From DP-20 sp964539925 (lineage in GTDB: Bacteria; Desulfobacterota; Binatia; UBA9968), in assembly GCA_964539925.1 (NCBI GenBank), contig CAZILB010000080.1, positions 1 to 17,340 on the forward strand: a stretch of DNA of 17,340 nt. Direction: 5' to 3'. Position numbers and translations under genes: made by a program. The notes under the pieces were generated by a model. That model searched no databases, was not told the DNA's origin, and worked only from the letters and a program-made list of their open reading frames with translations. Shown one piece after another: positions 13,386 through 17,340 of the stretch. How positions within the stretch are numbered: the first letter of the stretch is position 1; each line of letters opens with the position of its first letter.

Positions 13386-14513
13386 TTACGCTCCTACGTA
13401 GCGGCTGCGCATGTCATTTAGAATTTCCGCCGCCTCTTGAACCATTCTTTCGACGATCGCGCGCGCCGGCCTGGCGCTTTTTTCCTCGCTCAGCATGCCG
13501 GCAACTTGCCCGCCGGGAACTTGCAGCACATCGACCCGATGCGCCGCCTCGGCAGCGCGGCGAATCTCATCCATGGCATTCCCTTGGTAGGGCGTCGGCA
13601 TCGCTTCGAGTCCCGAATCCATCCAGGCTTTGATCACCGGGCTGCGGTAATGGCGCGCGTAGTGGCCGCTGGTGTAGGCCGTGCGCACGAAGTCTTCCGA
13701 ACTGCCGGTGAGAATTTGCTTTTTGTAAACCGGATTGATGCCGCACTCCTCGCTGACCAAAAAAGCCGTGCCGCACCAGACGCCCACCGCGCCCAGAGCC
13801 AGTGCCGCAGCCACCCCGCGGCCATCGCTGATGCCGCCCGCGGCCACCACCGGTTTCGGCTTCACGGCGTCGACGATCTGCGGGATCAGCGGAAAGTTGC
13901 CGATGGTGCCCGTGTGTCCCCCCGCTTCGTAACCCTGCGCGATGATCACGTCGGCGCCTTTGCGCGCATGGCTGAGGGCGTGTTTCACCGCGCCGGCGAG
14001 CGCCATGACTTTGATCCCGCGTTCATGCGCCAGGGGCACGACCTCCGCCGTGTCGCCCAGGCCGATAATCAAGATCGGCACGTTCTCTTCGAGAATGACT
14101 TTTAACTGCTCGCGCGTCGCCTTGGGCGTTTTCACCCAACTCTTCCGGTCCGGCGGCTGCGGCGTAAGGCCGAGTTTGGGGATGAGTTCGGAGGTGAACT
14201 TGGCATGCTCGGGAAACCTTTCTTCGATCTCTTTCCGCACCTCGTCCGGGTCGGGGATCTTCACGTCTTCCATCTTCGGCAGTGTGATATCGACGCCGAA
14301 CGGCCTGTCGGTGAGCTTTCGTACCGCGCGAATTCGTTCGCGGATCACTTCCGGTCGAATCGAGCTGCCGCCGATGCAACCCAGGCCGCCGGCGTTCGAC
14401 ACCGCTGCGACCAGTTCCGGCGGCGTGGTCATGCCCTCCTTGTCCCAACCCATGCCGGCCTGGATGATCGGCACTTGAATCCCTAACAAATCACAGAGGG
14501 GAGTCCGCAGCAT
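13386..14513 (-). CDS. Nitronate monooxygenase-like FMN enzyme (2-nitropropane dioxygenase / FabK family)
   Basis: A 375-residue TIM-barrel flavoprotein. The N-terminal PIIQAGMGW and VAAVSNAGGLGCIGG strands and loops are typical. GYEAGGHTG (194-202) supplies His200, the family's active-site histidine, and PVVAAGGISDGRGVAAALALG is the phosphate-binding part for FMN. A charged insertion at about 80-140 is longer than in the short members. The family contains nitronate monooxygenases, enoyl-ACP reductase II and many uncharacterised oxidoreductases; sequence alone does not separate them. AAGGAGGAA lies four bases before the ATG, a strong site. It sits between a crotonase and a CoA-transferase gene, which suggests a role with acyl-CoA substrates rather than nitroalkanes, but that is inference. 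Confidence 0.85.
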   Translation of the reverse strand: MLRTPLCDLLGIQVPIIQAGMGWDKEGMTTPPELVAAVSNAGGLGCIGGSSIRPEVIRERIRAVRKLTDRPFGVDITLPKMEDVKIPDPDEVRKEIEERFPEHAKFTSELIPKLGLTPQPPDRKSWVKTPKATREQLKVILEENVPILIIGLGDTAEVVPLAHERGIKVMALAGAVKHALSHARKGADVIIAQGYEAGGHTGTIGNFPLIPQIVDAVKPKPVVAAGGISDGRGVAAALALGAVGVWCGTAFLVSEECGINPVYKKQILTGSSEDFVRTAYTSGHYARHYRSPVIKAWMDSGLEAMPTPYQGNAMDEIRRAAEAAHRVDVLQVPGGQVAGMLSEEKSARPARAIVERMVQEAAEILNDMRSRYVGA

Positions 14514-14585
14514 AGTTCCTCCTTAAAAAGCAGACCCATCGCTTGCGCTCAGGGTGGCACCAGGCAACCCACATCGTATCCATGA

Positions 14586-14614
14586 TGTCATTCTGAGCCG
14601 TAGGCGAAGAATCT
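14586..14614. repeat. TCATTCTGAGC-type dispersed intergenic repeat
   Basis: ATTCT-GA-GCC-GTA-GGC-GA-AGAAT forms a short hairpin (ATTCT/AGAAT and GCC/GGC) with GA facing GA in the stem. From memory it closely resembles a motif (TCATTCTGAGCG...CGAAGAATCT) scattered between genes in many unrelated bacteria. It lies between the crotonase stop (14651) and the flavoprotein start (14513). A small direct repeat, CGATCACG, follows at about 14631-14650. Confidence 0.7.
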
Positions 14615-14650
14615 CGTCTTCTAGGGATTCCGATCACGAACACGATCACG

Positions 14651-15469
14651 TCATTTCTTCCGATCCTCCGGCTTCACGTATCCGGTCGTGCCGCCGCCCT
14701 TTTGCGAGTGGAGATATCCCTCCACGTCGCTCAATGGATTGGTGTAGTAACGCATGCGGTGCGATACCAGATCGTCGGTCTTGAGCGCGGTCAGAAAGTC
14801 CATGTCCTTTTGCATGTACGCGGCGATTTTGGCGCTCTCCAGCGTCACCGCGTTGCGGCTGCCCAGTTCATTGGCCAACTGCTCGACGAACGGCGCCAAT
14901 TGGTCATCGGCGACCACTTCGGAAATGAGTCCGATTCTTTCGGCCTGCGCGGCCGTGAGATTTCTTCCCGTAAGCTGGATGTAAAACGCTTTCTTGAACG
15001 GCACTCCGCTGTGAAAAAGCGTCGACGTCGCCACCGCGCCGTAGCTGCCGCGAATGACTTCCGGCATGCCGAAGCGCGAGGATTCGGCAGCGATACAGAG
15101 ATCGTGGCCGTTGATCAGCGCCAGGCCGCCGCCAAGGCACCAGCCGCGCACGGCGGCGACGGTCACCTGCGGCATGCTGCGGAGCAAGCGAACCACCTCG
15201 TAGGTCGAACCGGCGTGATCCCACTTGCGCTTGCGCTTCCAGGATTCGCGCAGATCGTAAAGGTCCAACCCGGAAGAATAGGAGTCGCCCGCGCCGGCGG
15301 TGACGATGCATTTGATCTTGTCGTTTTCCGCCAGCGACTTGAGCGCACCGATCAATTCGTTCAATAACTTCTGGCTCAGCGCGTTCTTTTTTTCCGGCCG
15401 GTTGAAGGTCAACCACGCGACCCCCGCGTGTTCATCGAGTTTCTGCAAAATCGTGGTCAGATCGGCCAT
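14651..15469 (-). CDS. Enoyl-CoA hydratase/isomerase (crotonase) family protein
   Basis: A 272-residue crotonase-fold protein: NRPEKKNALS in the N-terminal strand, an oxyanion-hole region at SSGLDLYDL and GWCLGGGLAL, and FGMPEVIRG. Compared with classical enoyl-CoA hydratase, the first catalytic glutamate (after GGG) is Ala117, while the second is kept as Glu137. A standard hydratase mechanism is therefore unlikely. Isomerase, hydrolase or lyase chemistry on an acyl-CoA fits better. The segment around 72-88 is unusually rich in Lys and Arg (WKRKRKW). A GAGGTGGG ribosome site precedes the ATG. The flavoprotein follows 137 bp downstream and CorA precedes it by 94 bp, so co-transcription is possible but not tight. 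Confidence 0.87.
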   Translation of the reverse strand: MADLTTILQKLDEHAGVAWLTFNRPEKKNALSQKLLNELIGALKSLAENDKIKCIVTAGAGDSYSSGLDLYDLRESWKRKRKWDHAGSTYEVVRLLRSMPQVTVAAVRGWCLGGGLALINGHDLCIAAESSRFGMPEVIRGSYGAVATSTLFHSGVPFKKAFYIQLTGRNLTAAQAERIGLISEVVADDQLAPFVEQLANELGSRNAVTLESAKIAAYMQKDMDFLTALKTDDLVSHRMRYYTNPLSDVEGYLHSQKGGGTTGYVKPEDRKK

Positions 15470-15563
15470 CGCCCACCTCTAATTCAGTCAAAGGTTCTTT
15501 CCTGATCCCTATCAGAACTTGCGGGGAATCATCAAACGAATCGAAACAGGAGAGCGAAAAAAG

Positions 15564-16529
15564 CTAAAGCCACTTGGCCTTGCGGAAGCGGTAAAAAAGG
15601 TAGATGTCGATCAACACCATCACCGTCAAAGTCACCGGGTAGCCATGCGGCCACTGGATTTCCGGCATATGCTGAAAATTCATGCCGTAGATTCCCGCGA
15701 TCATGGTCGGCACGGCGATCAGGGCGGCATAGGCCGCCAGGCGCTTGGTCACTTCGTTCTCTTGCAAGGAAACCAGCGACAGACTCACTGAGATCGCGGT
15801 GGTCGCCATGTCGCGCAGGCTGTCGATGGATTGATTTAAGCGCACCAGATGATCCGACACGTCGCGGAAGTACTCCTGCAAGGGCAAACACAGCGGCGGC
15901 ACCCGCCCGCCGTGCAGCCGGCTCCCCACCTCCAGCAGCGGCTCGGCGGCGTGCCTCAAGATCATCAGCTTCTGCTTGATTCCGTATAAGGCTTCGATGC
16001 TCGCCCGCTCGGTCTGTTTGGCGAAGATTCTTTCCTCTACCTGTTCCAGTTCCGTTTCGATGGTATCGAGAACGGGAAAGTAGCGGTCCACAACCGCGTC
16101 CATCAAAGCGTAAAGGACGTACGCCGAGCCATGGCTCAGCAGCCCAGGCTCGTTTTCGCAGCGTGCGCGCACCTCGGTAAAGCCCTGGCGCGAGCGGTGG
16201 CGCACCGAAAGTACATAATTTTCCCCGACGAAAATGCATACCTCCCCGACGTTTATCTCCTCGCCGCTGGCTTCCACCATGTGCATGACGACAAACAGCG
16301 ACGGCCCATATTCCTCGATCTTGGGCCGTTGATGGCCCTTCATCGCGTCCTCCACCGCCAGCTCATGCAAACCAAACTCCTTTTGCATAACTCTGAGCTC
16401 CGCCGGCTCGGGGTCATTGAGCGCCACCCAGACGAAACATCCCGGCTCGTTGACGAACAGGTGAATCTGACTGACCGGAATTTCGGCAAGTTTTTTGCCG
16501 TCCTGGTAGGCCGCGCAATGGCTCAGCAT
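15564..16529 (-). CDS. corA: CorA family magnesium/cobalt transporter
   Basis: A 321-residue protein with the CorA layout. A long soluble N-terminal domain (VWVALNDPEPAELRVMQKEF, then HELAVEDAMKGHQRPKIEEY) is followed by a coiled stalk and two helices at the C-terminus. The signature Gly-Met-Asn is at 282-284 (YGMNF), between a first helix at about 262-280 and a second at about 298-313. The usual MPEL after it reads MPEI. The tail is basic (FRKAKWL), as expected for the cytoplasmic C-terminus. It forms a pentameric channel for Mg2+ uptake in characterised members. The ATG lacks a clear ribosome site. The upstream cupin ends 39 bp away. It has no evident functional tie to the surrounding CoA-thioester genes. 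Confidence 0.93.
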   Translation of the reverse strand: MLSHCAAYQDGKKLAEIPVSQIHLFVNEPGCFVWVALNDPEPAELRVMQKEFGLHELAVEDAMKGHQRPKIEEYGPSLFVVMHMVEASGEEINVGEVCIFVGENYVLSVRHRSRQGFTEVRARCENEPGLLSHGSAYVLYALMDAVVDRYFPVLDTIETELEQVEERIFAKQTERASIEALYGIKQKLMILRHAAEPLLEVGSRLHGGRVPPLCLPLQEYFRDVSDHLVRLNQSIDSLRDMATTAISVSLSLVSLQENEVTKRLAAYAALIAVPTMIAGIYGMNFQHMPEIQWPHGYPVTLTVMVLIDIYLFYRFRKAKWL

Positions 16530-16568
16530 GGTGACGGTGTTTTGATGTTGATACGCCGGGGCGGGGGC

Positions 16569-17021
16569 TTAACGTTTCTCAATATCGCTTAAATTCACCA
16601 GGTCCCGCTGCCCGCTGTTGCGATACATCCGCTTGCCTATGCGCGGATAATCGACCACGTCCTGCGGCAATCGTTGACCGATCACCAGGCAAACCAGCGG
16701 CACCGCGCCGTCGTTGATCGTTTCATGCGCAGATCCGCCGGCCGGGAGACCGATGAAATCTCCCGGTCCGATCTTGTGCCGCTCATCGCCAATCACTTCC
16801 ATCCCATGGCCGGATAAAACGTAGATCGCCTCTTCCTCGTACCTATGCGCATGAAACTCCGTCGATTTATCTCCAGGGGCAATCGTAATCAAGTGAATCC
16901 CGATCTTTCTCAAGCCCGCTTCGTCTCCCAGTGACTTGTTCAAGCGAACCGCGGCAGGATTGAGCGAGTGCACCCTTTTGACACCTTCCATGGCCGCAAT
17001 CTTTTCAACGGATAAATACAT
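16569..17021 (-). CDS. Cytoplasmic single-domain cupin protein
   Basis: A 150-residue cupin without a signal peptide. Motif 1 is FHAHRYEEEAIYVLSGHG, giving His57, His59 and Glu63 as metal ligands. Motif 2 is IGPGDFIGLPAGGSAHE, with His99 as the fourth ligand. All four canonical ligands are present, unlike in the exported cupin at 1529. An N-terminal stretch of about 35 residues precedes the barrel. Such small cupins include isomerases, dioxygenases and sensor-like binding proteins; no specific activity can be assigned. A GAGGCG ribosome site precedes the ATG. It lies 39 bp upstream of corA and about 220 bp downstream of the hydrolase, with a repeat element filling that gap. Confidence 0.85.
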   Translation of the reverse strand: MYLSVEKIAAMEGVKRVHSLNPAAVRLNKSLGDEAGLRKIGIHLITIAPGDKSTEFHAHRYEEEAIYVLSGHGMEVIGDERHKIGPGDFIGLPAGGSAHETINDGAVPLVCLVIGQRLPQDVVDYPRIGKRMYRNSGQRDLVNLSDIEKR

Positions 17022-17040
17022 GGTCGCCTCGTGAATTCTC

Positions 17041-17240
17041 GTTCAAGCCGTTCAAACAGTTCAATGCGTTCAACAGGTCTGAAATCAAAAAGGAGATCAT
17101 TCACTCATCACGTCGCTCAAATCATTCGGTCTTTTCATTCGTCCTTCCTCTTTATAGACCTGCAAGTCCTCAAGGTTATTGCCGGCATTCTTAGCTTAAA
17201 CGACTGGAACGATTTGAACGACTGAAACGGTTTGAACGAG
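17041..17240. repeat. 200-bp inverted element with 9-bp periodic arms (GTTCAANNN)
   Basis: The left arm has four consecutive 9-mers of the form GTTCAANNN (17041-17076). The right arm has five degenerate copies of the inverse, also with exact 9-bp spacing (17193-17237: AGCTTAAAC, GACTGGAAC, GATTTGAAC, GACTGAAAC, GGTTTGAAC), ending directly before the hydrolase stop codon. The 116 bp between the arms hold no gene I can support. The open frame 17031-17225 across it is a by-product of the period being a multiple of three. Confidence 0.75.
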
Positions 17241-17340
17241 CTATTCCTCTTGTAATAAGAACGGCACGACAATCTCCGCCAGCTCCTTCGGCTTTTCATG
17301 CGGGATGTGGTGGCCGGCGCCCTCCACAGGTACGATCTTG
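17241..17340 (-). CDS. C-terminal end of an alpha/beta hydrolase (partial)
   Basis: The last 32 codons and the TAG stop (17243-17241) of a minus-strand gene that enters from the right edge. The peptide reads KIVPVEGAGHHIPHEKP and then KELAEIVVPFLLQEE. The Gly-Ala-Gly-His element followed by a Pro-rich turn and a helix ending in Val-x-x-Phe-Leu is the usual C-terminus of alpha/beta hydrolases, where the His completes the catalytic triad. The remainder is outside the window, so substrate class (ester, epoxide, C-C bond) is open. It is the first visible gene of the minus-strand cluster. Confidence 0.75.
   Translation of the reverse strand, partial: KIVPVEGAGHHIPHEKPKELAEIVVPFLLQEE

Noticed and set aside
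17031..17225. Small plus-strand protein across the 9-bp repeat element
   Set aside because: No ribosome site or domain; the frame stays open because the repeat period is a multiple of three.
17041..17240. CRISPR array
   Set aside because: Units are only 9 bp with three-base remainders and are inverted in the second half; there are no spacers of CRISPR length and no cas genes.

Overview
The window looks like a fragment of a metagenome-assembled, fairly GC-rich soil or sediment bacterium. Orphan TctC-type receptors, a TAXI-type TRAP transporter, class III CoA-transferases, crotonases and nitronate-monooxygenase-like proteins together recall Binatota/deltaproteobacterial, Rokubacteria or Tectomicrobia genomes. 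This lineage guess rests on gene content only; no rRNA or other marker is present. A 100-N scaffold gap flanked by an identical 55-bp sequence shows that this is a short-read assembly.

Layout. Positions 1-465 hold the tail of an unidentified reading frame and an apparently non-coding stretch with a possible promoter. From 466 to 3491 on the plus strand come an exported TctC-like solute-binding protein, an exported cupin, a VOC (glyoxalase-fold) protein and a zinc-ribbon SAM methyltransferase. On the minus strand, 6552 to 3452 is a two-gene TAXI-TRAP uptake operon (receptor, then fused permease). It has a recognisable promoter and a perfect 12-bp-arm palindrome between the genes. Divergent from it, 6780-8450 encodes a CPA2 cation/proton antiporter with a C-terminal nucleotide-binding RCK domain.

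From 8463 to the right edge all genes lie on the minus strand. In transcription order they are: an alpha/beta hydrolase tail, a cupin, CorA, a crotonase, a nitronate monooxygenase-like flavoprotein, a double-length CoA-transferase, a hydroxycinnamoyl-CoA hydratase/lyase-like crotonase and an acyl-CoA dehydrogenase. This is a plausible CoA-thioester catabolic neighbourhood: activation by CoA transfer, alpha,beta-desaturation, then hydration or retro-aldol cleavage. The adjacency of the dehydrogenase and the lyase-like crotonase would fit side-chain shortening of aryl-propanoid acids, but the substrate is inferred. The TRAP and TctC receptors could supply organic acids to such a pathway.

The most unusual structure is in the small spaces. 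Five gaps between minus-strand genes each carry a different palindromic or periodic repeat. A sixth palindrome, exactly 48 bp (16 codons), sits in frame in the linker between the halves of the fused CoA-transferase. The N-terminal half of that protein appears to lack the catalytic aspartate that the C-terminal half keeps. I found no CRISPR array, transposase, integrase, tRNA or rRNA. I see no convincing new defence or biosynthetic system; the repeats and the fused enzyme are the parts most worth following up.
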